From: JAGDMS01 sp050015455
Lineage (GTDB): Bacteria; Desulfobacterota; Binatia; HRBIN30
Reading direction: 5' to 3'
Assembly: GCA_050015455.1 (NCBI GenBank)
Contig: JBEKBJ010000004.1
Coordinates: 1 to 64,000 of the forward strand
DNA: 64,000 nt
In this document: positions 1-10,079 of the stretch, one piece after another
Numbering within the stretch: the first letter of the stretch is position 1
Layout: every line of letters starts with the position of its first letter
Notes under the pieces: model-generated
The model's input: only the letters and a program-made list of their open reading frames with translations
The model's database searches: none
Told to the model about the DNA's origin: nothing
Program-made: the position numbers and the translations under genes

Positions 1-857
1 TTCAGAATACGCACGGCCTCATCGAGAATCGCTCGCGCATCCGGCCGGATGTTGTACTTGTTGAAGTCGAAGTGCACCCCGCGCAGGACGATCTTCTCCT
101 TCGTCGGCGGCGGCAGAGGGGGTGGCGCCTTCGCAACGGGGGGCGGAGGAGGCGGGGGAGGCGGAGGCGCTGCTTGCTTGAACGACCACTTCATGCTGAC
201 ACCGGCGCTGGCCCACTGCGCGTCAGCGGGCCCGTTCTCGTCGGGCACTTGGCGAACGAGAGTGGTGGGATGCGGAGACATGTAGGCCCGGTTCCAGCGG
301 CCGAACAGACCGACGGAGAGGTTCTGGGTCAGGTTGACGTCGAGTCCGCCACCGAGCGATAAGCCCGGAGCCCACTGATTGAGCCGTCCACCCATGGCCT
401 TGAAGCCGCCACCCTGCGCGGTGGTGTAGAGATCGACGAGATCGCCGATCGGGATCTGCAGCCGCGGGCCGACAGTCAGGCCGAGCATCGTGGTGTATCC
501 GTTCTGGTGGTTGATCTCCCCCACCCCGCCTTGCGATCTGAGGACTTGACAGCCCAGGTTGGTGCACTGGCCGTTCATGTGGTCGTTGTCTGGCGGCAGG
601 AAATTGAAGTCCAGGTTGCTCTGAAGGCCGAGCCAATCGTTGAACATGTATCCCCCAAAGGGGCTGCCCGACGCGCCGGTCACCACGTGGGCTCGGAAGT
701 TGTCATTCGTGGGCTCAGCCACGCCCAAATCGACACCTAAGAACGGGTACCCTTCACTCACGGTGTAGCCGCTAGTCCGCTGCTGCGCCCGTGCGGCTGG
801 GGCCACTGACATGAGGATTAAAAGCGCCAGGGCCAGTAGTGAACGTTGCCGATTCAT
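1..857 (-). CDS. OmpA-family outer-membrane protein, C-terminus cut by window edge
   Basis: Reading the minus strand from the ATG at 857 gives an open frame that runs off the window at base 1 (285 codons seen). It starts with a Sec signal peptide (basic start, hydrophobic core, cleavage after APAARA near residue 24), then a roughly 200-residue Gly/Asn/aromatic-rich segment typical of an eight-stranded beta barrel. A proline-rich linker follows (about residues 232-255), then the start of an OmpA peptidoglycan-binding domain with the hallmark HFDFNKYNI followed by a predicted helix. The rest of that domain lies outside the window. AAAGGAG lies a few bases before the ATG. The likely role is tethering the outer membrane to peptidoglycan; this is inferred from the family. 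The next gene, pit, points the same way but is 237 bp upstream. Confidence 0.88.
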   Translation of the reverse strand, partial: MNRQRSLLALALLILMSVAPAARAQQRTSGYTVSEGYPFLGVDLGVAEPTNDNFRAHVVTGASGSPFGGYMFNDWLGLQSNLDFNFLPPDNDHMNGQCTNLGCQVLRSQGGVGEINHQNGYTTMLGLTVGPRLQIPIGDLVDLYTTAQGGGFKAMGGRLNQWAPGLSLGGGLDVNLTQNLSVGLFGRWNRAYMSPHPTTLVRQVPDENGPADAQWASAGVSMKWSFKQAAPPPPPPPPPPVAKAPPPLPPPTKEKIVLRGVHFDFNKYNIRPDARAILDEAVRIL

Positions 858-982
858 ATATGGGCTCCTTTCCTTTTTGCCCGTGCCGTTGCACGCGCCT
901 TTTTGAAGTTGATGCGCACAATACCATTTCCGCGACGGTCTTCCAAGGTGTAGAGCGTGATTCCGGCCAGAAGTCACTCTTA

Positions 983-1004
983 TCCGACGCAATTCCGACG
1001 CAAT
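983..1004. repeat. perfect 11-bp tandem duplication upstream of the OmpA-like gene
   Basis: TCCGACGCAAT occurs twice head to tail (983-993 and 994-1004) in the 237-bp gap between pit and the OmpA-like gene, about 130-150 bp upstream of the latter's start codon. It could be a regulator site or slippage; nothing else in the gap is recognisable. Confidence 0.6.
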
Positions 1005-1094
1005 CGCAATCTTACCGGTTCGGATTGCCAATTTACGTCTTGTAAGCCGACGGACTGAAGAAAAGTCCTCGACGTCCGCAGCGGTCCCGTCCGA

Positions 1095-2078
1095 TTACAC
1101 AGCGGCAACGAGGAAATAGATCGCGGCAGCGATGAGTCCGGTGCCGGGGATGGTGAGCACCCACGCCCAGACCACGTTGCGCGCCACGCCCCAGCGGACG
1201 GCCGACAGGCGCCGGCTCGCGCCGACGCCGATGATGGCGCCGGCAATGGTGTGCGTCGTGCTCACGGGAATCCCGGCCGCGGCGGCGCCCAGGATCGTCA
1301 AGGCGCCGGCGGTCTCGGCGCAGAAGCCGCCGATGGGCTGAAGCTTCGTGATCCTCATCCCCATCGTCTTCACGATGCGCCAGCCACCGAACGTGGTCCC
1401 CAAGGCGATGGCCGCGTAGCAGGCCAAGATCACCCACACGGGGACGTAGAACGTGTCACCGAGGTAACGGTTTTTGAACAGCAGCACGGTGATGATTCCC
1501 ATGGTCTTCTGCGCGTCGTTGGTACCGTGGCCGAGACTGTAGAACGCCGCCGATACCAGTTGCAGCCGTCGAAACGTGGTGTCGACCCGGGCGGGCGTGC
1601 TGTGGCGCACGAAGAAAGTGACAATCGTCATGAAGAGGAGACCGAGGACCAGTCCAAGCGCGGGAGAAATGAAGATGAACAGCATCACCTTGGTCAGCCC
1701 GCTGACGATCACGACCTTCGGCCCAGCTGCGGCGACGCCGGCGCCCGCGAAGCCGGCAATCAGGGCGTGCGAGGAACTCGTCGGCAGGCCGAACAGCCAG
1801 GTGATCAAGTCCCACGCGATCGCCGCCGCGAGCCCGGCGAACACGACTGTGTTGGTGACGGCGCTCGGGTCGATGATCCCTTTGCCCACGGTGTTCGCCA
1901 CGTGCACGCCGAAACCGAAAGCGGCAACGAAATTGAAGAACGCCGCCCACACCACCGCTTGCCGCGGTGTCAGCACACGGGTGGAGACCACGGTGGCCAC
2001 TGAGTTGGCGGCGTCGTGGAAGCCGTTCATGAAGTCGAACACCAACGCCACCGCGATGAGAATGACCACCACCACCAT
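1095..2078 (-). CDS. pit: PiT-family inorganic phosphate transporter
   Basis: A 327-residue polytopic membrane protein of the PiT (PF01384) family, which takes up phosphate or metal-phosphate by ion symport across the inner membrane. Both family signatures are present: FMNGFHDAANSVATV near residues 16-30 and the second inverted copy HGTNDAQKTMGI near residue 200, each in a hydrophobic hairpin. The central hydrophilic loop found in larger homologues is short here, giving the compact bacterial length. The ATG at 2078 has GGAGG about 7 nt upstream. It lies 53 bp downstream of the DUF47 gene on the same strand, the usual pairing, so the two probably form one transcript. Confidence 0.94.
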   Translation of the reverse strand: MVVVVILIAVALVFDFMNGFHDAANSVATVVSTRVLTPRQAVVWAAFFNFVAAFGFGVHVANTVGKGIIDPSAVTNTVVFAGLAAAIAWDLITWLFGLPTSSSHALIAGFAGAGVAAAGPKVVIVSGLTKVMLFIFISPALGLVLGLLFMTIVTFFVRHSTPARVDTTFRRLQLVSAAFYSLGHGTNDAQKTMGIITVLLFKNRYLGDTFYVPVWVILACYAAIALGTTFGGWRIVKTMGMRITKLQPIGGFCAETAGALTILGAAAAGIPVSTTHTIAGAIIGVGASRRLSAVRWGVARNVVWAWVLTIPGTGLIAAAIYFLVAAV

Positions 2079-2131
2079 GTCCGCCCCTCCGCTAACCAGT
2101 ATGCCCGCGGCGTCGATCCGCAGCGGTGCGG

Positions 2132-2761
2132 TCAGGAGTACTCGAGCGCGACGCCCTCAACCACGTTGGCGACGTCTTCGCAGCGGTCGATGGCATTTTC
2201 GAGAAACTCGTAAATGTCCTTCCACTTGATGACCATCAACGGCTCTTTGCTGTCCTGGAAAAGCCGCGCCACGGCGCGGCGCAGCAACGTGTCCCCCTCG
2301 TTCTCGTAGCGGTTGATCTCCATGCACGCCTGGAGAAGGGCGTCACGGTTCTTCAGGTCGCGCAGACCGACCATGAGCCGGGCGACTTCGCTGACGGCGT
2401 TGACCAAGGTCTCGGCCAGATCGCAGGCATCGCGGTCCGTAGTGTCGATGCCGTACAGCCAGATGCGTTCCGAGGTGGCGTCGACCAGATCGAGTATGTC
2501 GTCGAGGCGCGAGATCAAGCGGTGGATGTCGCCGCGGTCGATGGGCGTGACGAAGGTTCGATGCAGCATCTCGACGGCGCGATGCGTGATCACATCGCCC
2601 TCGTGTTCCACCGCTTTAATGCGGCGTGCCTGGTCCGGGAGGTCGGCCGGGTTGTTCAGCATCGCCTGCAGGAGCCGCGCCGCCTCGAGGGTCTTGCCGG
2701 CGTGGCGTTCGAACAACTCGAAAAACCCCTTGCCTTCGGCGGGAAAGAAGCGAGCGAACAT
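2132..2761 (-). CDS. DUF47 (PhoU-like) phosphate transport accessory protein
   Basis: The product (209 residues from the ATG at 2761) is an all-helical DUF47/PF01865 protein related to PhoU. The open frame extends upstream to 2872, but those 37 extra codons look like random basic sequence. The chosen start gives the family N-terminus MFARFFPAEGKGFFELFE. Acidic helix motifs such as EHEGD and NRYENEGD match metal-contacting positions in PhoU-like bundles. DUF47 genes commonly sit directly before pit, as here, and are thought to modulate the transporter. No good ribosome site lies near the ATG; a GGAG occurs about 17 nt upstream. Confidence 0.88.
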   Translation of the reverse strand: MFARFFPAEGKGFFELFERHAGKTLEAARLLQAMLNNPADLPDQARRIKAVEHEGDVITHRAVEMLHRTFVTPIDRGDIHRLISRLDDILDLVDATSERIWLYGIDTTDRDACDLAETLVNAVSEVARLMVGLRDLKNRDALLQACMEINRYENEGDTLLRRAVARLFQDSKEPLMVIKWKDIYEFLENAIDRCEDVANVVEGVALEYS

Positions 2762-2911
2762 GGCGTCGGATACTACTGCTCCTGAAACGAGGTGTAAAGG
2801 AACCTTTCTGGCGCGCCGGGGCCGACCGGAGGACGGTGGAGGGCACACCACCAGGGCGCGGCTCAGGGGCAACCGCCAAGGTGATCACTATGGGAGTATT
2901 GCGAGGATTTG

Positions 2912-2932
2912 TGCGGCCGTAAGGAGGCCGCA
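2912..2932 (-). terminator. possible stem-loop terminator after the small ORF behind rpoD
   Basis: TGCGGCC (2912-2918) and GGCCGCA (2926-2932) form a perfect 7-bp stem with a 7-nt loop, 15 nt beyond the stop of the 51-residue ORF. There is no clear U-tract on the minus-strand transcript, so intrinsic termination is uncertain. Confidence 0.35.
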
Positions 2933-2946
2933 AGAAAGGTACGCTG

Positions 2947-3102
2947 TTACGCCAGCACGCGTTTCGGCTTGGTAATCACCACCACCTCCTGCCCATTCAC
3001 CCGCACCGTACGACGATCGGCCGGCGTTTGCCGTCCGCCCTGCTTGCGCGCGCGCGCTTCGCGCCACTTGCGCAGCTCTTTCTCCAAGTTCGTCTTAATC
3101 AT
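2947..3102 (-). CDS. 51-residue basic hypothetical protein directly downstream of rpoD
   Basis: From the ATG at 3102 the minus strand encodes 51 residues starting MIKTNLEKELRKWREAR. A charged amphipathic helix (residues 4-21) is followed by a short beta-type segment VRVNGQEVVVITKPKR. It is too short for most gene callers, but AAGGAGG lies 5 nt before the ATG and the frame is uninterrupted. It starts 39 bp beyond the rpoD stop on the same strand, so it is probably cotranscribed with the sigma factor. I do not recognise a family. The pattern of helix plus Lys/Arg-rich tail could suit a nucleic-acid or RNA polymerase binding peptide, which is inference only. Confidence 0.6.
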   Translation of the reverse strand: MIKTNLEKELRKWREARARKQGGRQTPADRRTVRVNGQEVVVITKPKRVLA

Positions 3103-3126
3103 ACTGCCTCCTTATACTGCCTCCTT
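3101..3126. repeat. 13-bp tandem duplication carrying a doubled Shine-Dalgarno
   Basis: ATACTGCCTCCTT is repeated exactly at 3101-3113 and 3114-3126. On the minus strand each copy carries AAGGAGG. The second copy is correctly spaced for the 51-residue ORF; the first stands 13 nt further upstream. Confidence 0.75.
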
Positions 3127-3141
3127 GCGTCTCGCCGGGCC

Positions 3142-4893
<1,752 letters not shown>

Positions 4894-5201
4894 GCCTCGC
4901 TCTCTCGTGCCAACCCTCACTAGCGGGAGACTGAAACTGCAACGGCTCCGGGGAGTGTCCGAATGCCGTGGCTCCTCGAAGCCCTCGACTTCTGAGGCTT
5001 ACACACAGCTATGCCTCATTAGATCCGATTGTCACCGAAGCTCTTAGCGGGCTTGAGCTTCACACCCGGAAGCACCTTCTTGGGAAGGAATACTCACTTG
5101 GAAACGAATCTTAGCTTAGGGAGCATTTAGACAAGGGGCTGGGTACGAGTCAAGGGCTATTTGCCTTTCTAGCTACCTAGCCACCTTTTTGACCCGTGTG
5201 A
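4894..5201. other. intergenic region upstream of rpoD, 308 bp
   Basis: It separates rpoD (leftward) from a broken CBS-domain gene (rightward). It must hold the rpoD promoter, but I could not pick a convincing -35/-10 pair by eye. Stops are frequent in all frames and the base composition is less GC-rich than in the flanking genes. Confidence 0.5.
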
Positions 5202-5522
5202 CCGAATCTGCCGGCGGTACTCGGCATCGGCGCCCCGCCGGTGGTTGCGCTGTGGACGGCGATGCTGCGTTACCTCGCTTAAGAGCGCGCCGTACGCACC
5301 GTGCGCGAGATCATGCGGCCGGCCGGAGACGTCCTGAAGATCTCCGCCACCGCCTACATTTCCGAGACCCTGCGCCAGACGGTCGCTTCCGACAGCGGGC
5401 GGCTGCTGGTCACCGGCGGCGGTCGGGTGATTGGACTGATTACGCCTTCGACCGTCACCCGCTTCATCCAAGTGAAGACGGAATTAGAAGAAGATCCACA
5501 ATATCCCTTATTTACTCCTTAG
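5202..5522 (+). pseudogene. remnant of a membrane CBS-domain protein (site-2-protease type)
   Basis: In one frame the strand reads a hydrophobic segment (VLGIGAPPVVALWTAMLRYLA), then a TAA at 5280-5282, and then in the same frame VREIMRP and a near-complete CBS motif ending before a stop at 5522. The order of last transmembrane helix, short linker and CBS domain resembles the end of M50 site-2 proteases with CBS tails. No catalytic HExxH part remains; a TGA closes the frame at 5199. A GTG at 5301 could still start a 73-residue CBS peptide. I read it as a decayed gene with one clear in-frame stop. Parent-family identification is inference. Confidence 0.6.
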
Positions 5523-5563
5523 GAGGGGCCTGCTAGCTAGCTGTCCGCTGGCAGAGGGAACCG

Positions 5564-6160
5564 ATGGCAACAGATCACAAGTCGCGCACGCGCGCTTCGC
5601 ACGAAGGCTTTCTGGCGCGCTTGCGCGCCGCCACCGGGCAGCCGCTGGCCCCTAGTGACGCCTTCGGCGAAAGCTTTCTCCTCACGCGCTTGAGCGATGC
5701 TGTGCAATGGGCTCGCAAGTACTCCTTTTTCCCCTATCCGTATGTCACCGCGTGTTGCGGGATGGAGTACTTCTCCGCTGCCGGCCCGCGTTTCGACATC
5801 GATCGTTTCGGTGCAGCGCTGCCGCGCTTCACGCCACGCCAGTCCGACTTGCTGATGGTGGTGGGCACGATCACCCATCGCTTGGCACCGGTGCTTAGGC
5901 GTGTCTGGGAGCAGATGGCGGAACCCAAATGGGTGGTGTCCTTCGGTGCCTGCACCTCGTCGGGCGGCCCGTACAACAACTACGCTGTGGTGCAAGGCAT
6001 CGACACCATCATCCCGGTGCATCTGTACATTCCCGGTTGTCCGCCGCGTCCAGAAGCAGTGCTTGACGGACTGATCAAACTGCAGAAGCGGGTGCAGGAA
6101 GAACGCGGGGGGGAACCACTGCCGGAGATTCACGGCAGCGGGCGACGCTTCGAGTACTGA
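5564..6160 (+). CDS. nuoB: NADH-quinone oxidoreductase subunit B
   Basis: NuoB holds cluster N2, the last iron-sulfur centre before quinone, at the foot of the complex I peripheral arm. The 198-residue product keeps the four ligands: the tandem C64-C65 in TACCGMEYF, C130 in SFGACTSSGGPYNNY and C159 in YIPGCPPRPEA. The N-terminus is about 30 residues longer than in short homologues. The ATG at 5564 follows GAGGGAACC. It opens a tightly packed nuo cluster, 6 bp before nuoG. The gene order B-G-I-CD-EF is unlike the canonical A-to-N operon. Confidence 0.95.
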   Translation: MATDHKSRTRASHEGFLARLRAATGQPLAPSDAFGESFLLTRLSDAVQWARKYSFFPYPYVTACCGMEYFSAAGPRFDIDRFGAALPRFTPRQSDLLMVVGTITHRLAPVLRRVWEQMAEPKWVVSFGACTSSGGPYNNYAVVQGIDTIIPVHLYIPGCPPRPEAVLDGLIKLQKRVQEERGGEPLPEIHGSGRRFEY

Positions 6161-6166
6161 TCGAAT

Positions 6167-7765
6167 ATGCCGACGATCACCATAGACGGCCGAACCATCG
6201 AGGCCCCAGCGGGCGCCATGCTGCTGCCGGTGGCCATCGACAACGGCATCCACATTCCGCACTATTGCTGGCACCCGAAGCTCTCGATCGACGGCAGTTG
6301 CCGCATGTGCCAGGTCGAGATCGAAGGCAACCCCAAACTGGCCATCGCATGCAACACGCCGATCCGTGACGGCATGGTGGTGCGCACCACCACGCCGGCG
6401 GTGCAGAAGGCGCGCCGCGGCGTGCTCGAACTGCTACTCGTGAACCATCCACTCGATTGCCCGATATGCGACAAGGCCGGCGAGTGCTTGTTGCAGGACT
6501 ATTCGTTCAACTTCGGCAGCCGCCAGGGACGCAGCCGTGAGCCGCGCCGCAAGCTGCAAAAGCGTAAAGACATAGGCCCGCGCATGATCCTCGATCAGGA
6601 GCGCTGCATCCTTTGCCGCCGCTGCGTGCGCTTCTGCCGCGAGATCACCGGCACTTTCGAGCTCGCCGTGTTCAACATGGGTGACCGCTCGGTCCTCGAC
6701 ATTCTGGAGGACAAACCGCTCGCCAACGATTACTCGATCTGCACCGCCGATATCTGTCCGGTCGGTGCGCTGGAGAGCAAAGAGTTCCACCATCGTCTGC
6801 GCGTGTGGTTTTTGAAGAAGACACCGAGCGTGTGTCCGAGTTGCTCGAACGGCTGCAACATCACCGTCGACCATTACCGCGAGCGCGTCTGGCGGCTGAT
6901 GCCGCGGCGCAATGACGCCGTGAATCAATGTTGGATGTGCGATCATGGGCGGCTGAATTTCGCGCATGTGAACAGCCCGGATCGCTTGCGCCGGCCGCTG
7001 GTCCGACGCAATGGGCGTCTTGAGACCTGCGAGTGGGACGAAGCCTTCGCCACGGCCGCGACGCACCTGCGGCGCGTCGCCCACGCCACCCAGGGCTGCG
7101 GCATCGGCGCAGTCGCGTCGCCGCACTTGACGAACGAAGAGCACTTTCGCTTCTGGCAGCTCCTCAAGGTGCTGAGTGTGCCCAACGTCGACGTCGCCGT
7201 GCGGACCGGCTCCGATGACAGGTTCCTCATCAAGGCCGAGAAGGCGGCGAACGCTCGCGGGGCGCGCGACATCGGTTTGCGGCCGGGCTCCGAAGGCGTC
7301 GGCCTCCCGGCCATGCTCGATGCCGCGGCCAGCGGGAGCATCAGCGTGCTGTACGTCTGCGGACCCGATCTGTGGGAGACAGCTGATCGGGACCTGCTCG
7401 GCAAGGCGATGGAACGGCTGGAGTACCTGATCGTGCAAGACGTCTTCCGCTCGCCGTTGGCCGAGCGCGCCCACCTGGTGTTACCCTCCTTGACCTGGGC
7501 GGAAAAGATCGGGACCTTTACCAACCATGCCGGGCGGGTGCAGCAGCTGCAGCGCGCCTTCGCACCGCTCAACGGACAGCCGAGCGATGGCGAGATCTTC
7601 ACGCGCCTGCTCATGCAACTCAGTGAAGGTCGCTGGACGTTTGAGCCCGAGTCTATCCTGGAGGAAATTGCGGCCACGGTGCCGGCATACGCCGGCCTCA
7701 GTTACGCCGGCGTGGGCACGCAGGGTGTTGCCTTGGCGGAAGGTAGTGCGGGAGCAACGAGCTGA
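6167..7765 (+). CDS. nuoG: NADH-quinone oxidoreductase subunit G, short form
   Basis: This 532-residue protein carries the electron wire of the peripheral arm. It has a 2Fe-2S ferredoxin domain (C34, C45, C48, C62), a His-Cys 4Fe-4S site (H94, C98, C101, C107), further 4Fe-4S ligands (C147, C150, C153, C197) and an N7-type set (C223, C226, C230, C258) at the start of the molybdopterin-oxidoreductase-like domain. That last domain is clearly shorter than in E. coli-type NuoG (about 900 residues), ending after a segment resembling its N-terminal part. The stop shares one base with the nuoI start codon, so translation is probably coupled. Confidence 0.93.
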   Translation: MPTITIDGRTIEAPAGAMLLPVAIDNGIHIPHYCWHPKLSIDGSCRMCQVEIEGNPKLAIACNTPIRDGMVVRTTTPAVQKARRGVLELLLVNHPLDCPICDKAGECLLQDYSFNFGSRQGRSREPRRKLQKRKDIGPRMILDQERCILCRRCVRFCREITGTFELAVFNMGDRSVLDILEDKPLANDYSICTADICPVGALESKEFHHRLRVWFLKKTPSVCPSCSNGCNITVDHYRERVWRLMPRRNDAVNQCWMCDHGRLNFAHVNSPDRLRRPLVRRNGRLETCEWDEAFATAATHLRRVAHATQGCGIGAVASPHLTNEEHFRFWQLLKVLSVPNVDVAVRTGSDDRFLIKAEKAANARGARDIGLRPGSEGVGLPAMLDAAASGSISVLYVCGPDLWETADRDLLGKAMERLEYLIVQDVFRSPLAERAHLVLPSLTWAEKIGTFTNHAGRVQQLQRAFAPLNGQPSDGEIFTRLLMQLSEGRWTFEPESILEEIAATVPAYAGLSYAGVGTQGVALAEGSAGATS

Positions 7766-8307
7766 TGGCGACCCGAGTCGTCTCCGTTTGGCGCCCCCGC
7801 CCAATGCAGCAGAGCTGGGGCCGCACCGCTTGGGCGGTGGTCACCGGCATGTGGGTCACCAACCGCCACTTCGTGCGCAACCTGTTGGGCTTCATCATCC
7901 GCAAGCCCACCACCTTCACCGTGCAGTTCCCGGAGCAGCGACTGGAGTTCCCGAATGCCTTCCGCGGGATGCCCGTCCTCGTGCAGATGGACAACGGCAA
8001 AGAGCGCTGTGTCGCCTGCGGGCTGTGCGAGTGGGCCTGCCCCACGGACTGCATCACCATCTTTCCGGCCGAAACGGCGGATGAAATCGAGCGCTACCCA
8101 GAGGTGTTTGACATCAACCTCTCGCGTTGCATGTTTTGCGGTCTGTGCGAGGAGGCATGCCCGGAGGAGGCGATCGTGATGAGCCAAAACGTGGAGGTGG
8201 CCGTGTACTCCCGTCGCGGGACGATCTGGCACAAGGAGGACTTGCTCGTGCCCGTCTCGCAGCTCGGCAAACGCCTCCAGCACCTGCACCGCGGCTACGA
8301 CCGGTAG
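7765..8307 (+). CDS. nuoI: NADH-quinone oxidoreductase subunit I
   Basis: A 180-residue protein with two ferredoxin motifs, CVACGLCEWACP and CMFCGLCEEACP, which hold clusters N6a and N6b between NuoG and NuoB. The N-terminal amphipathic part (RNLLGFIIRKPTTFT) fits attachment to the membrane arm. The ATG overlaps the nuoG stop. The product has the normal family length and no missing ligand. nuoH, which usually precedes nuoI, is absent. Confidence 0.95.
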   Translation: MATRVVSVWRPRPMQQSWGRTAWAVVTGMWVTNRHFVRNLLGFIIRKPTTFTVQFPEQRLEFPNAFRGMPVLVQMDNGKERCVACGLCEWACPTDCITIFPAETADEIERYPEVFDINLSRCMFCGLCEEACPEEAIVMSQNVEVAVYSRRGTIWHKEDLLVPVSQLGKRLQHLHRGYDR

Positions 8308-8324
8308 CGGAAAGTTCGAAGCCG

Positions 8325-10079
8325 ATGCCCGAACCTGCACTTGACACCGCTGCCGCCCCGAGCCATCCAATCCTGGACCGCTTGCAAGCCCAGTTCGCCA
8401 ATGACGTCCGCGAGACCAGTTTGTACCGCGGTGACGTCAGTGCCAACATCGCGCCGGAACGGCTGCTCGACGTGGCGCGCTTCGTCCGCGACGACCCGGC
8501 GTTGCGCTTCGACATGCCAATAGATGTGACCGCGGTCGACTATCTCGGCCGGGAGCCGCGCTTCGAAGTCGTCTACCACCTGTATTCCACCGAGCATCAT
8601 CACCGGCTGCGGCTGAAAGCGCGCGTCCCCGAGGACAACCCAAGTATCGCCAGCGTCACCCCGGTGTGGGTTGGCGCCAACTGGCTGGAGCGTGAGACCT
8701 ACGACATGTACGGCATCCGCTTCACCGGACACCCAGACCTGCGGCGCATCTACTTGTACGACGAGTTCGAAGGCCACCCGCTGCGGAAAGACTATCCGAA
8801 AGAAAAGCGCCAGCCGCTGATCGGTCCGGGGTCGCGGCGTGGGGAATCGGTCGGCGATGAGCATCCATACTCTACCGATCTGCCGCCGCCGCCGCGCGGC
8901 AAAGGCATGTTGGGAGCCGACCTGATGCGCGTGCAGGTCGGGCCATCGCATCCGGCCACGCATGGCACCGTGCGTATGGTCGTCGATCTCGACGGCGAGA
9001 CTATCGTCAACGCCGACGTTCAGGTTGGCTTCTTGCACCGCGGTTTCGAGAAGGAATGCGAAAGCGGATTCTATTACCAGGCGATTCCCTACACCGACCG
9101 CCTCAACTACAGCTCGGCGATCCTGTGCAACGTCGGCTACTGCATGGCGGTGGAGAAGCTGCTCGGCATCGAGACCCCGCCGCGCTGTCAGTTCCTGCGC
9201 GTCATCGCCGGAGAGCTGGCGCGCATGGCCGATCACTTTCTGGGTATCGGCGCCACGGCGCTCGAGCTCAACGCATTCACGCCGTTCCTGTACCTGCTCG
9301 AATCGCGTGAGCTGGTGTGGGACCTGGTCGACGCGATCTGCGGGGCGCGCGTCACCAGCAACTACGTGCGCATCGGCGGCGTGAGTGCCGATCTGCCGGA
9401 CGGCTTTGCCGAGCTGGCCCGAGCCAAGATCGCCAAAGCGCTGAAGCTGCTCGACGATGCGGAGAAGGTGCTGACGGAAAATCCCATCTTCCGGGCCCGC
9501 ATGGAAGGCGTGGGGGCTATTCCACCCGAGGAGTTGATCGCTTTCGGCGTCTGCGGGCCGGTGCTGCGTGCCGCCGGCGTCGACCTCGATCTGCGGCGGG
9601 CACAGCCGTACCTCGTCTATGACCAGCTCGATTTCGACGTCCCGCTCGGAACGCGCGGTGACAATATGGACCGTTATCTGGTCCGCCTGGTGGAGCTGCG
9701 CCAGAGCGCCCGCATCATCGAACAGTGCTTGGGCATGCTGCCGGCGGGCCCGATCGACGTCGATGACCCGGCGATCCGTTGGCCGGGCAAGTCGAAGGTA
9801 TTCGGACGCATGGAAGAGCTCATCGATCAATTCAAGCTAGTCACAGAAGGTTGCAAGCCGCCACCGGGGGAAGTGTACGTCGGCACCGAGTCGGCCAACG
9901 GAGAGATCGGTTTTTTCCTGGTGAGCGACGGGACCGGTAAGCCGTACAAGTGCCGCGCGCGCACCCCGAGCTTCTCCAACACGCAGCCGTTGGCGCGCAT
10001 GATTCAAGGACGGCTGATCGCCGATCTGGTGCCGACTTTCGACATGATCAACTTGATCGGAGGAGAATGTGACCGCTGA
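8325..10079 (+). CDS. nuoCD: fused NADH-quinone oxidoreductase subunits C and D
   Basis: One frame encodes NuoC (about residues 1-185, with the signature ERETYDMYGIRF) joined to NuoD (about residues 205-584, opening GPSHPATHGTVR and containing GFLHRGFEK and the quinone-site region). These subunits form the quinone-binding 49-kDa/30-kDa module. The open frame extends back to 8127 inside nuoI, but the ATG at 8325 gives a natural NuoC N-terminus 17 bp after nuoI. NuoC-NuoD fusion is known in gammaproteobacteria and scattered lineages. The end overlaps nuoEF by 11 bp. Confidence 0.94.
   Translation: MPEPALDTAAAPSHPILDRLQAQFANDVRETSLYRGDVSANIAPERLLDVARFVRDDPALRFDMPIDVTAVDYLGREPRFEVVYHLYSTEHHHRLRLKARVPEDNPSIASVTPVWVGANWLERETYDMYGIRFTGHPDLRRIYLYDEFEGHPLRKDYPKEKRQPLIGPGSRRGESVGDEHPYSTDLPPPPRGKGMLGADLMRVQVGPSHPATHGTVRMVVDLDGETIVNADVQVGFLHRGFEKECESGFYYQAIPYTDRLNYSSAILCNVGYCMAVEKLLGIETPPRCQFLRVIAGELARMADHFLGIGATALELNAFTPFLYLLESRELVWDLVDAICGARVTSNYVRIGGVSADLPDGFAELARAKIAKALKLLDDAEKVLTENPIFRARMEGVGAIPPEELIAFGVCGPVLRAAGVDLDLRRAQPYLVYDQLDFDVPLGTRGDNMDRYLVRLVELRQSARIIEQCLGMLPAGPIDVDDPAIRWPGKSKVFGRMEELIDQFKLVTEGCKPPPGEVYVGTESANGEIGFFLVSDGTGKPYKCRARTPSFSNTQPLARMIQGRLIADLVPTFDMINLIGGECDR

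Noticed and set aside
8295..9830. 511-codon open frame on the minus strand opposite nuoCD
   Set aside because: High-GC antisense shadow: rich in Arg, Ala, Gln and His, with no motif, while the plus strand has conserved NuoC/NuoD signatures.
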